From Anaerolineaceae bacterium UBA5365 (lineage in GTDB: Bacteria > Chloroflexota > Anaerolineae > Anaerolineales > Anaerolineaceae): a stretch of 33,619 nucleotides of DNA. The translations under genes and the position numbers were made by a program. The first letter of the stretch is position 1; every line of letters begins with the position of its first letter. Positions 15,615 through 23,756 of this stretch are shown piece after piece. Below the pieces are notes generated by a model that was not told where the DNA came from, ran no database searches, and saw only the letters and a program-made list of their open reading frames with translations. The stretch lies in contig DHPL01000055.1 of the NCBI GenBank assembly GCA_002407905.1, positions 1 through 33,619 on the forward strand, in the 5' to 3' direction.

Positions 15615-17087
15615 TTACTTGAACTCGATGGTGTCCAGGTCCTTGGCCCAGGCATTGCCCTGGAAGCCGGGCATGTAGGTGAGCAGCATCTCGTCCGTCC
15701 AGCCCACCATGCAGTCTGTGCAAGCCTGGATGTCCGCCAGAGGTACTTCGGACCGGTATCCATCCTTGGCAACAAAGACAACGGTGCTTGCCTCTGCCTT
15801 GAGGGCTGCTGCTTTCAGGATCTCGGAGAAGGGGATGCCTGTGGCTTCGATTTCGCCATTCTTAGGGTGCTCCACCTTGGTGTTGACCACGGGGAATGTT
15901 TCCACCAGCGCTTTGGCATCGATCGATTTTTCAGCGTCCACCAGACCGGTCAGTTTCAGCACGGCTTCGGTCGGGGGCATTACTGCCGGGGTTTCGCCGG
16001 CCACTGGTTCTGCCGGGGCTTCGCCCTCAGCAGCTTCAGGTTCGGGCTCGGCTTCCACGGCGCCAAAATTCATCTGCACCTTGGTGATTCCGCCAACCAT
16101 TTGTTTCTTGGTCAGTTCCGGACCCACCAGTTTAAGCGGGAAGTCATCGCCTTCCAGCGGCTGTCCATCTATGAGGTAAGCTACGATGATATCGTCGTTG
16201 CGCATGGTGGTAAACGCGTCCAGGGTAACGGTGTAGCCGTCCTTGGCGATCAGGTCCACTGTATAAGCGTTGGATTTTGCCAGGTCGTCCCGGTAGGAGC
16301 GCGGCCCGTGTTTGATCTCATCATCCATCCTGCCAACCAGGTAATACAGCGGGATGCCCAGGTATTCATGCCCATCGGCATCCGTCCATGTGGCGGGGTG
16401 GCAATCCGGCGCGGCCCCGGATTCAAAGGTGGCCCTGTCCATCGGGGCGTCAATGGCACCCACAAAGTCCACCACCCAATCCTCGATGGCCTCTTTGAGG
16501 CGGATCTTGTTGACGTACTTGATCGCCCAATGGCCGTCCACCACCTGAAGGTTGGATTCGCCGATCATTGCCAGGCGGATTTCGCCTTCAGATTCGGCAT
16601 TGAGGGGCTGGCCCTCTTTTTCGTAGGCGATGATGGTCTGCAGCTGGCCAACCGTGTCCATCTCGTCACCATTGGCAACATCGTAGGTCATGTACTTGCC
16701 ATCCAGGACCTGGCTCGGTGAGAAGGTGATGCTGTAGCCGTCGGTGGCGATGATCTCGATGCTGTTTTCGGGTGTGATCCCGCCCACAGCTTCCAGGATC
16801 GTGCTCACCAGCACGCCCTTGTAAAGGGCGGGCGGGGTGATCTTGCCTGTGCTGGACATGATGCCCGCCAGGCCTTCAACCGCGGGAAGCGCCTTAAGCT
16901 GATCCATCGTGAAATACACGATCTCGTCCCCGTGTTCCACCTCCAGTACCGTCACAGGGATCGGTTCCAGGGTTGGGGCGAGTGTGGGTTCAACGACGGG
17001 TTCTGCTACGGGGGCGGCGGGGGTGGGCTGGCATCCGGCTGAAAGGATGAGACCCCCAATTAAAAGAACGAACAAGAACTTTTTCAT
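15615..17087 (-). CDS. Lipoprotein with three sulfite-oxidase-like (Oxidored_molyb) domains
   Basis: A 490-residue lipoprotein. ATG at 17087 follows GGAAAGGAGAAGC; the signal ends LSAGC (C19), then a Pro/Ala/Glu linker. Three related domains follow: about 45-215 ('FTMDQLKALP...YKGVLVSTILEAVGG...ATDGYSITF'), about 220-360 ('LGIPLYYLVGR...KDGYTVTL...AYLIDGQPLEGDDFPLKLVG') and about 385-490 ('LKLTGLVD...GIPFSEILKAA...KDGYRSEVPL'). The G-(I/V)-P-hydrophobic and DGY elements are those of the molybdopterin-binding sulfite-oxidase fold. The usual Moco-ligating cysteine context is not seen; domain 3 has CTDC in another place. It leads the wtpAB genes, so a role in cofactor or metal handling outside the cell is inferred, not shown. 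Confidence 0.7.
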   Translation of the reverse strand: MKKFLFVLLIGGLILSAGCQPTPAAPVAEPVVEPTLAPTLEPIPVTVLEVEHGDEIVYFTMDQLKALPAVEGLAGIMSSTGKITPPALYKGVLVSTILEAVGGITPENSIEIIATDGYSITFSPSQVLDGKYMTYDVANGDEMDTVGQLQTIIAYEKEGQPLNAESEGEIRLAMIGESNLQVVDGHWAIKYVNKIRLKEAIEDWVVDFVGAIDAPMDRATFESGAAPDCHPATWTDADGHEYLGIPLYYLVGRMDDEIKHGPRSYRDDLAKSNAYTVDLIAKDGYTVTLDAFTTMRNDDIIVAYLIDGQPLEGDDFPLKLVGPELTKKQMVGGITKVQMNFGAVEAEPEPEAAEGEAPAEPVAGETPAVMPPTEAVLKLTGLVDAEKSIDAKALVETFPVVNTKVEHPKNGEIEATGIPFSEILKAAALKAEASTVVFVAKDGYRSEVPLADIQACTDCMVGWTDEMLLTYMPGFQGNAWAKDLDTIEFK

Positions 17088-17190
17088 GCTTCTCCTTTCC
17101 AAATTGGGAGGCGCTGCTGTTTCCGGCAACACCCTTGGGTGCCTGGCTGCTGGGTTTTACCAAACACCGCCGCTCTCAGCACCGGAGCAT
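17088..17190 (-). promoter_or_regulatory. Candidate molybdenum/tungsten-cofactor riboswitch (Moco/Tuco type) in the 5' leader
   Basis: Minus-strand leader of the molybdopterin-fold lipoprotein gene. It begins CUCCGGUGCUGAG (from about 17187) and ends GCGCCUCCC-AAUUU-GGAAAGGAG just before the start. CUCC can pair with GGAG, which would hide the ribosome site (P1). GG-GCUG can pair with CAGC-CC (P2), and AGGC/GCCU encloses inner hairpins such as GGCACC-CAAG-GGUG. The 3' block CCUCCC-N5-GGAAAGG matches what I remember of the E. coli moaA leader. This is a by-eye match only. Confidence 0.45.
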
Positions 17191-17228
17191 TTGGCCTAAG
17201 GGTGAAGAGAGTCGAAGAATTGTGAAAA

Positions 17229-17258
17229 ATTATACAATATGGAACGAATAATTGGCAA
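17229..17258 (-). promoter_or_regulatory. Strong sigma-70-type promoter of the lipoprotein-wtpAB operon
   Basis: Minus-strand -35 TTGCCA (17258-17253, five of six), 18-bp spacer, -10 TATAAT (17234-17229, perfect). Expected start near 17222, giving a leader of about 135 nt, long enough for a riboswitch. Confidence 0.7.
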
Positions 17259-17381
17259 ACTCTAAACAAAAAGCGGGCGATCCTGGCACAGCGAGAGGCC
17301 TGGAAAATGCCGGCCTCCTGACCTGCAAGAGGATGCCCTTAAGCACTTGATATGGCGGGAAACCTGAACAACCTGATCTTC

Positions 17382-19136
17382 TCAGGCGGATTGCAGCCAG
17401 TACTGCTGATAAGGCTCAAAGTTCAACCCAACCTGGTTGGCGTTCACCTGGATGTCCTGGCCGTTTAAGAGGTCCGTTAGGCACCGGCTGCCGGCCATGC
17501 TATTCTGATTCAAATCCAAATTTACTTTGAACTCTTCATTGCTCACGTTGATCAGGACCAATACGGAGCTTCCCTTCCCCGCATCCCCACGGTCCAGGGC
17601 AAAGAGCCTGGGGTCAGCCTGAATCACTTTTTGGGGCGCACGGGGGTGGAAGGCAGCATGCTCCGTCCGGATGGCAAGCATCCGCTTATAGGCCGCAAAC
17701 AACTCTGCATGGACCAGGTTTGGGTCGCTGATCAATTCCTCAAGTGCCTTTAGTTCATATTTCCTGCGGTTGATCGAGCGGTTGCGGCCGGTGCGCTGGA
17801 GTGACTCCTTGTCGTTATGCCCCCCAAACAAGCTCAAATAATAGATCCCGGGAACGCCAGCCAGGCTGAGCATGATCGCCTGGGAAGCCAGAAACCTTGC
17901 CCGGTCGATCTTTCTATCCGGCGATTCCGTTGAATTTAAAGCATCGTAGAAGGTTGAATTCAGCTCATAGGCCGTTTCTGAACCATCCGGGTTGGATTTA
18001 TACGAAACCCGGCCCCCATGCTTGATCACCTGGTCTACGATCCTGGAGATCTCATCTTCATCCAGCAGGCCCCTGGCAGGCGTAACCCCAATGCCGTCAT
18101 GCGAGGCCAGAAAGTTGAAGAACAAGCCCTGTCCATCCAGGGTTTCGACCCACTCCAGGATTTTGCGCGCGTTTCCGGTGATGAAAGTGTGCAAAACCAA
18201 AGGCGCCAATGGAAATTGGTAAACCATGTGCGCTTCATCCCCGTTTCCTGTCAGCGAGTTGATCTCCCCAAAGTAACTGATGTTTTCGGCATGCGGAACG
18301 TTTGTCTCGGTGATGATCAATGAGTTGAACCCCGAAAGCTCAAGCACTTTGCGGATCAATTTGATCACCTGATGAGTCTGCGGCAGATGAATGCACGGCG
18401 TACCGCTTTCCTTCCACAGGTAGGCAATGGCATCCAAGCGGAGCAATGCGGCCCCCTGGGAGGCATAAAACAGCATCAGGTCCAGAATCTCCAGCAGGAG
18501 ATCGGGGTTTTTATAATTCAAGTCAATCTGGTCCGCGCTGAAGGTTGTCCAGACTTTCTTGGGTCCCTCAGTAGTCCTAACTTCCGTGAGCAGCTGGGAT
18601 GTCCGCGGCCGGAACACCTTGGAGTAATCCCAGTTGTCCTCCGGTACGATAAACCAGTCTCTATAAGGATTTTCCCCGTGCAAAAAAGCCTGGAACCAAT
18701 CGCTCTCCTGCGAAATGTGGTTGATCACGGCATCGAACATCAGTTTGTAATGCCGGCGAAGCTCAAAAACGTCTTCCCAAAGGCCCAAGGCCGGGTCAAT
18801 CCTGCGGTAGTCGATCACCGAAAAGCCGTCATCGGACGAATAGGGGTAAAAGGGGAGGATGTGCACCGTATTGATCAGCTCGTCCAGATGGTATTTCATG
18901 AACCTGTTCAGGCTGGTCAGGGGCCTTTGCCCCTCCTCGTGGACGACGTCCCCATAGGTGATCAGAACCAGGTCCTTTTGGGTCAGGGCCTCAATATTTG
19001 CCTTATCCTCAGGGGCGTTCGTTCCCCGGTATTGATCAATGAGCTCAAAAACCCTGGGCGCCAGCATTCCGGCGAGCTCAGGTCCATAAACAGATTCGAG
19101 AAGGTTAACGATTTCCTTGTCAGCCTTAAAGCTCAT
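17382..19136 (-). CDS. GH13_18 glycoside phosphorylase (glucosylglycerate/sucrose phosphorylase family)
   Basis: A 584-residue cytoplasmic enzyme of the sucrose-phosphorylase subfamily of GH13, with the (beta/alpha)8 barrel intact. Catalytic residues are visible: nucleophile D235 in 'LLRLDAIAY', acid/base E277 in 'ITETNVPH', and transition-state D347 in 'ASHDGIGV'. The early 'HILPFYPYSSDDGFSVIDY' block is typical of the subfamily. Motifs 'FSADQIDLNYKNP' and 'ASHDGIGVTPARGLL' look closer to the YcjM-like glucosylglycerate phosphorylases than to Bifidobacterium sucrose phosphorylase, but specificity cannot be settled by reading. It would split an alpha-glucoside with phosphate to glucose 1-phosphate. 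It follows the ABC permeases, as in the E. coli ycj cluster. Confidence 0.85.
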   Translation of the reverse strand: MSFKADKEIVNLLESVYGPELAGMLAPRVFELIDQYRGTNAPEDKANIEALTQKDLVLITYGDVVHEEGQRPLTSLNRFMKYHLDELINTVHILPFYPYSSDDGFSVIDYRRIDPALGLWEDVFELRRHYKLMFDAVINHISQESDWFQAFLHGENPYRDWFIVPEDNWDYSKVFRPRTSQLLTEVRTTEGPKKVWTTFSADQIDLNYKNPDLLLEILDLMLFYASQGAALLRLDAIAYLWKESGTPCIHLPQTHQVIKLIRKVLELSGFNSLIITETNVPHAENISYFGEINSLTGNGDEAHMVYQFPLAPLVLHTFITGNARKILEWVETLDGQGLFFNFLASHDGIGVTPARGLLDEDEISRIVDQVIKHGGRVSYKSNPDGSETAYELNSTFYDALNSTESPDRKIDRARFLASQAIMLSLAGVPGIYYLSLFGGHNDKESLQRTGRNRSINRRKYELKALEELISDPNLVHAELFAAYKRMLAIRTEHAAFHPRAPQKVIQADPRLFALDRGDAGKGSSVLVLINVSNEEFKVNLDLNQNSMAGSRCLTDLLNGQDIQVNANQVGLNFEPYQQYWLQSA

Positions 19137-19294
19137 GTTATCACTCGATGTCCCGTTTTATTTCAGCCATCAGCCAGGGGTGAATTGAAGCAATTATCCG
19201 CCCCTGCTGAACTCATTTTAGCATGTGAAGCCTGATAAAAGCCTCCATGCCTGGCCCTGGCCCAATGGCTGCTGCAACTGGGCCAAGCCCGCGT

Positions 19295-20191
19295 TTAGCC
19301 TTTTACTCCGCCTGCAGCCAAGCCCTCGGTAAGGTATTTCTCCATCGCCAGAAACAGGATCATGATCGGAATTGTCATGATTGTCGAAGCCGCCATCACC
19401 ACGTTGGGCCGGGGTGTAGGGTCATTGAAAATCGTGTTGATCTTGATCGGCATGGTGAAGAGAAACCGGTTGTTCAGGAAGACCATCGCGTACAGAAATT
19501 CGTTCCAGGCGATCATAAATGTGTAAATCCCAACCGAAATCAAGGCCGGCACCGCGAGCGGCAGCGTAACCTTCCAAATCACCTGGATGCGGGTGCATCC
19601 ATCAATCAACGCCGCCTGCTCGATCTCGTCTGGAATGGTCCTGAAGTAGTTGGTCAGCATGTACAAAGCCACGGGAAGCGTTTGCGCCAGGTAGGTAAAC
19701 ATAAGCACCCCCAGGTTGTCCTGGACGGTGAACCCCAGCACGCTGCCGATCTGCGAGAGCATGGCGAAAAGTGGGATGATCAATAACACCCCTGGAAAAA
19801 GGTAAACGATGAGAATGCTGTTCAGCAGCAGTTCCTTACCCCTGAAGCGCAAGCGGGCGATGGCGTAGGAACCCAGCACCGCCATGATCACGGTGATCAG
19901 AGCGGTTGGCACTGACACTTTAATGGTGTTCAAAATATTGTTGCCAAAGGCCTGATAACTAGGATGGTTAGGGTCCAGCAATTCTTTATAGGCCTCCAGG
20001 TTAAAACTGGCAGGGACGTAAACCGGTTCACGCCCGCCAATTTCGGCCTTGGTTTTGAAAGACGAGCTCACCATCCAATAGAAGGGAAAGAGGATGCTGG
20101 TCAGGAAGAAAATCATCGTCATGGAAAACAGGAAGCGTTTCCATGTAAGCTGCCTGGCAATTTGGCTGAGCAAAGAGTTATTCTTGTTCAT
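19295..20191 (-). CDS. Sugar ABC transporter permease (MalG-like)
   Basis: A 298-residue inner-membrane subunit of the CUT1 carbohydrate family with six helices. The EAA motif 'IEQAALIDGCTRIQVIWKVTLPLA' lies in the second half, and the C-terminus ends 'LTEGLAAGGVKG', as usual for MalG-type permeases. ATG at 20191 is chosen; it lies one base after the TGA of the partner permease (TGAcATG), so translation is coupled. The TTG-started longer version would overlap. No ATPase gene is present; CUT1 systems often share an MsmK-type ATPase encoded elsewhere. Confidence 0.9.
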   Translation of the reverse strand: MNKNNSLLSQIARQLTWKRFLFSMTMIFFLTSILFPFYWMVSSSFKTKAEIGGREPVYVPASFNLEAYKELLDPNHPSYQAFGNNILNTIKVSVPTALITVIMAVLGSYAIARLRFRGKELLLNSILIVYLFPGVLLIIPLFAMLSQIGSVLGFTVQDNLGVLMFTYLAQTLPVALYMLTNYFRTIPDEIEQAALIDGCTRIQVIWKVTLPLAVPALISVGIYTFMIAWNEFLYAMVFLNNRFLFTMPIKINTIFNDPTPRPNVVMAASTIMTIPIMILFLAMEKYLTEGLAAGGVKG

Positions 20192-20192
20192 G

Positions 20193-21131
20193 TCAATTAT
20201 CAACTTTCCGCATCACTGTCATCACATACACAGACATGAATACAGCCAGAATCGTGAGCAGGATCATCGCCGTCGCGGCACCCCGCCCAAAATCGTAGAG
20301 CCTGAAGCTGAATTCATAGGTGAGTACCGGCAGGGTTTTGGTGCCAAACCCGCCGCCGGTGTATAGAAAAATGTCGTCAAATTTATTGAAGGTCCACATC
20401 AGCCGCAGCAGATAGGTTGAACCGATTACAAAACGCAGTTCTGGAAGCGTGATGGCAAAGAATTGCTGCACCGCGCCGGCCCCGTCCACTTTTGCGGCTT
20501 CGTAAAGCGTGCGGTCAACGGCCTGTAACCTGGCCAGGATCATCAGCATTGCGAACGGAAAGTAACGCCAGGCATCCAAGAGGATGACGATCAGGAGCGA
20601 GAGCCCGCGGGTTGCCAGGTAGGCCTGGGGCGCCTCGATCAGGTTGAGCCTCAGCAGAATATCATTCAGCACGCCCGAAGTGCGGGGGTCCAAAATCCAA
20701 CGCCATACAAAGGCGATGCTCACAATCGGGGCCACGTAAGGAAAAAGGAAGATCGCCCGGGCGAGTCCACGGCCTTTAAATGTGGTGTTCAGCAGCAAAG
20801 ACGCAACGAGCCCCAGCAGGATGGCGAGCGTGGTCGCGGAGAAAGCATAGATAATGGAGGTTACCGTCGCCCCCAGGTTCTCCAGGCTCTGAAACTTGAA
20901 TGCGTAATCGTTGATGACTTGCTGGTAGTTTTGCCACCCTACAAAAGGTGCCTTGAAAACATTATTAAGGTTGTGCAGGCCAACGTCGTGAAAGCTGACC
21001 CAGATACTGAAAAATGCCGGAAAAACCACCAGGGAAAAAACGATGATCGCCGTTGGAGATATCAGTTTCCAAGCTAGACCAACCTCATTATTCCCGACCG
21101 CTGTGCGAGAGTTTCTTACAGTCTTGGCCAT
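20193..21131 (-). CDS. Sugar ABC transporter permease (MalF-like)
   Basis: A 312-residue CUT1 permease with six helices; the EAA loop reads 'LYEAAKVDGAGAVQQFFAITLPEL'. The first helix region 'LISPTAIIVFSLVVFPAFFSIWVSF' is typical of MalF/UgpA proteins lacking the large periplasmic loop. ATG follows GGAGGGCGT. It lies downstream of the binding-protein gene and is separated from it by a perfect 13-bp hairpin. Confidence 0.9.
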   Translation of the reverse strand: MAKTVRNSRTAVGNNEVGLAWKLISPTAIIVFSLVVFPAFFSIWVSFHDVGLHNLNNVFKAPFVGWQNYQQVINDYAFKFQSLENLGATVTSIIYAFSATTLAILLGLVASLLLNTTFKGRGLARAIFLFPYVAPIVSIAFVWRWILDPRTSGVLNDILLRLNLIEAPQAYLATRGLSLLIVILLDAWRYFPFAMLMILARLQAVDRTLYEAAKVDGAGAVQQFFAITLPELRFVIGSTYLLRLMWTFNKFDDIFLYTGGGFGTKTLPVLTYEFSFRLYDFGRGAATAMILLTILAVFMSVYVMTVMRKVDN

Positions 21132-21146
21132 ACGCCCTCCAACTTT

Positions 21147-21178
21147 ACAGGCAGGATAACTGCTCTTATCCTGCCTGT
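21147..21178 (-). terminator. Intercistronic hairpin between binding protein and permease genes
   Basis: Perfect 13-bp stem ACAGGCAGGATAA / TTATCCTGCCTGT with a 6-nt loop. No U-tract follows on either strand, so it more likely protects the binding-protein message or causes partial termination, as in the malE-malF intergenic region. Confidence 0.6.
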
Positions 21179-21191
21179 GTAGCCAATAGGT

Positions 21192-22592
21192 TTACTTGCT
21201 GCGGTCTGCCAGGAGATTGGAGACCTCCTGCTGCAGCCAATCCGCGGCTGTTGCAGGGGTCATAATCCCTTCGTGGACGATATTGCTGATTGCCTGCGAA
21301 ATCAGCAGGCGGCCTTCGATATCCCCCACCACCGCGCGCTCCACGCTCCCATATTCCGGGCGGAACAGCCAGCGCTGCATGGTTTGGTATCCGTCTGCAA
21401 CCTGTTTGATCGTGTCCTCAGAATAGTAGGTGAAGTATTCGCTCAGCCCTTGCCAGCCAGGCACGGCGCTCTTAAGCACGGGAACCTTTCCCATCGGGGC
21501 CAGCGCCAGGACATCCAGGTAGTTTTGGCCGGTCATAAAGTACTTCACAAGGTCCTGGGCTTCTGCGTCCGCGCCTTTCAATACCCCCAACGCGATCAAA
21601 GTTCCATAAGTGGCAGCGCCATTCGGCCCTTCAAGGCTTGGGGCAAACCCGGAATTTTTAGCCAGATCCGGAATAACGGCTACATTCCCGCCGCTGTCCA
21701 TCGCCGAGCCGTCCACCAGGTCGTCCATGATGTAGGTGCTGTAGAACATCATTCCAGATTGGCCCAGTTCGTAAGACTCGCGCGCACCTCGCCAATATTG
21801 CGGCCCGGGCATGGCGCAGCGCTGCAGTTTGGTATACCAGTCCAGAGCCTGGATCATCTCCGGAGTGTTCATGCTCACATTACCGTCTTTATCGAATGGC
21901 CAGGCATTATTGGAAATGGCCACTTGTTCGAAAATTTGATGGGGATAGTTTTGTCCTGGGTCGGTGGCCAGGGTTAACCCATAGAGTAAATTGTCCTTGC
22001 CAGCCAGGCCGTCGCAAGCGGCATCGATGTCATCCCAGGTGATGGGGGCGGCCAGATTGTTCTTCTTGAACAGATCCTCGCGATACCACAATGCCTGCAG
22101 CCAGCCATCGAAGGGGATGGCCGAGTATTTTCCAGTGGCAGGGTCCTTCACCATCTCCAATAAACCGGCCTGGAAGTCCTCCACGCCAATCGCTTCCACG
22201 GTTGCCTGAGCGGCATCCAGGTCCAGAATACCGTCAGCCGCGAAGGAGGAAACCCTTTCGATGCCCATACGGATGATGTCCGGAAGCTTGTTCGCGGCCT
22301 GAGCCGCGGCAATGCGCTGAGCAAGATCGGCCTCTTCGATGGGGACGATCTGTACGTCCACATTGGGGTTGGCAGCCATGTAGGCTTTTCCGAGTTTCTC
22401 GTAAACGGCCACCCGGTCTTCTTCATTGTCCGTGGTCCAAAATTCCACCACTGCCTTTTCTGTCGGAGCCTCAGCGGCTCCCTGGGGCGGTGCGGCAACT
22501 TCTGCGGGTGTTGTGCCTTCGGTCGTCTGGCATGCTGACAATAGGATCCCCAGGAGCATGATGATGACCAAAGTTAATGAGAGTTTTTTCAT
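21192..22592 (-). CDS. Sugar ABC transporter substrate-binding lipoprotein
   Basis: A 466-residue family-1 extracellular binding protein. The signal ends LLSAC (C21), followed by a Thr/Ala/Pro linker. 'VVEFWTTDNEEDRVAVYEKLGKAY' and 'IPFDGWLQALWYREDLFKKNNL' are standard for CUT1 binding proteins, as are 'GQSGMMFYSTYIMDDL' and the C-terminal 'TPATAADWLQQEVSNLL'. ATG follows AGGAAAGGACTGACTC with a longish spacing. It is second in the operon after the LacI regulator. The sugar is unknown; the phosphorylase at the operon end suggests an alpha-glucoside such as glucosylglycerate or sucrose. Confidence 0.9.
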   Translation of the reverse strand: MKKLSLTLVIIMLLGILLSACQTTEGTTPAEVAAPPQGAAEAPTEKAVVEFWTTDNEEDRVAVYEKLGKAYMAANPNVDVQIVPIEEADLAQRIAAAQAANKLPDIIRMGIERVSSFAADGILDLDAAQATVEAIGVEDFQAGLLEMVKDPATGKYSAIPFDGWLQALWYREDLFKKNNLAAPITWDDIDAACDGLAGKDNLLYGLTLATDPGQNYPHQIFEQVAISNNAWPFDKDGNVSMNTPEMIQALDWYTKLQRCAMPGPQYWRGARESYELGQSGMMFYSTYIMDDLVDGSAMDSGGNVAVIPDLAKNSGFAPSLEGPNGAATYGTLIALGVLKGADAEAQDLVKYFMTGQNYLDVLALAPMGKVPVLKSAVPGWQGLSEYFTYYSEDTIKQVADGYQTMQRWLFRPEYGSVERAVVGDIEGRLLISQAISNIVHEGIMTPATAADWLQQEVSNLLADRSK

Positions 22593-22669
22593 GAGTCAGT
22601 CCTTTCCTGAAAGCAAGTTTGAATCAGCAGTATTACTTTGCGGTGTATGCCATCCCCCTCCTTATTTTC

Positions 22670-23689
22670 CTATCCTGGCGACGCCGCTCCAGTTGATTGG
22701 CGAACGATTAACGAAGGCTGCAAAAGGATATGTTCTTTTGCAGGAGAATCTGATTGGAGCGCCTTTACCAACATTTCGCAGGTCATCGCGCCGATCTTAT
22801 AAATGGGTTGGCTCACCGTTGTGAGCGGCGGGTGGGAATACTCGCCCATTGGAATTCCATCAAAACCCGTGACGGAGATATCCTTGCCAACACTTAGGCC
22901 CCTTTCCTGCGCGGCGCTCATCACGCCAAAGGCCATGAGGTCATTAAAAGCCGCGATGGCTGTAGGCCGCTGTTTACGCTCCAGCAATTCACTGCCCAGC
23001 TCATAGCCGCTTTTTTGCGTCAGGTCGCCTTCGAGAATGCTGCCGGGCTCAATTTCGAGCCCAGCCTTGGCCAGGCCGTCCAGAAGCCCATTCAAGCGGT
23101 GGTGGGTGAAGGTAAAGTCCCGGTTGGAGGTGATGCAGGCAATCCTTTTGTGCCCAAGGGAGCTCAGGTGCTCGGCAATCAGCTGCATGCCCAGGTGGCC
23201 GTCCTCATCCACGAAGGAAGACTCAGGGTCGTAAGCAGATCTCCCAAAGGCCACGAAAGGGAACTTCCTGTCCACCAGCAGGCGGATGCGCGCGTCGTTG
23301 GTGCGTGTGCGGATCACGATAAACCCATCCACGCGGCCGCCGGCGGAGAGTTTCTTGTAATAATCCATTTCCTCTTCCCCGGGCGGGCGGGTGGAGACCA
23401 GCAGGTCGTAGCCCAGCTCGGCAGCTTTGTTGCCAATCCCGGCCAGCAGCTCGCTGAAATAGGGGTCCGAGAACCGCGGGCTGAAGGTTGGCAGCACCAG
23501 GCCGATGGTCATTGTTTGCTTGCGCTGAAGCAGCTGGGCAATGGAATTGGGCGTGTAGCCCATCTCTTCGGCTGTATCGATGATCAGTTGGCGGGTTTCA
23601 GGGCTTACATCTTCGTAACCATTCAGCGCTCGCGAAACGGTGGTTATCGATCGGTTTACCCTTTTTGCGATGTCCACTATTCTTACCAT
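22670..23689 (-). CDS. LacI-family transcriptional repressor
   Basis: A 339-residue regulator with the N-terminal LacI helix-turn-helix ('IVDIAKRVNRSITTVSRALNG', residues 3-23) and hinge 'GYTPNSIAQLLQRKQTMTIGLVLP'. A periplasmic-binding-like effector domain follows, ending in the 'DISVTGFDGIPMGEYSHPPLTTVSQP' block. ATG at 23689 has AGGA eight bases upstream. It heads the sugar operon and should repress itself and the downstream ABC and phosphorylase genes through the two operators just upstream. The effector is probably the transported sugar or glucose phosphate. Confidence 0.9.
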   Translation of the reverse strand: MVRIVDIAKRVNRSITTVSRALNGYEDVSPETRQLIIDTAEEMGYTPNSIAQLLQRKQTMTIGLVLPTFSPRFSDPYFSELLAGIGNKAAELGYDLLVSTRPPGEEEMDYYKKLSAGGRVDGFIVIRTRTNDARIRLLVDRKFPFVAFGRSAYDPESSFVDEDGHLGMQLIAEHLSSLGHKRIACITSNRDFTFTHHRLNGLLDGLAKAGLEIEPGSILEGDLTQKSGYELGSELLERKQRPTAIAAFNDLMAFGVMSAAQERGLSVGKDISVTGFDGIPMGEYSHPPLTTVSQPIYKIGAMTCEMLVKALQSDSPAKEHILLQPSLIVRQSTGAASPG

Positions 23690-23709
23690 GGTGTTAATCC
23701 TGTCTTAAT

Positions 23710-23723
23710 CCAAAACGTTTTGG
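23710..23723. promoter_or_regulatory. LacI-type operator 1
   Basis: Perfect 14-bp palindrome CCAAAACGTTTTGG with the central CpG typical of LacI/CcpA-like sites, 21 bp upstream of the lacI-type start codon. Confidence 0.8.
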
Positions 23724-23742
23724 TATTAACGAAGATAGTAAA

Positions 23743-23756
23743 CCAAAACGTTTTGG
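23743..23756. promoter_or_regulatory. LacI-type operator 2
   Basis: Identical 14-bp palindrome CCAAAACGTTTTGG. Centre-to-centre distance from operator 1 is 33 bp, about three helical turns, which places both on the same face of the DNA and suits cooperative binding. The promoter presumably lies between or across them; no clean -35/-10 pair is readable. Confidence 0.8.

Noticed and set aside
15569..15781. Longer wtpA reading frame starting at 15781
   Set aside because: The extra 71 residues overlap the upstream lipoprotein gene and destroy the lipoprotein signal that begins at 15568.
17292..17314. GAGGCC/GGCCTC inverted repeat as terminator of the phosphorylase gene
   Set aside because: Short stem, 11-nt loop and no U-tract on the minus strand; support is too weak to list.
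22594..22660. Mini leader peptide (MAYTAK) between the lacI-type gene and the binding-protein gene
   Set aside because: There is a GGAGG-like run before the ATG, but the spacing is too short and six codons cannot be told from chance.
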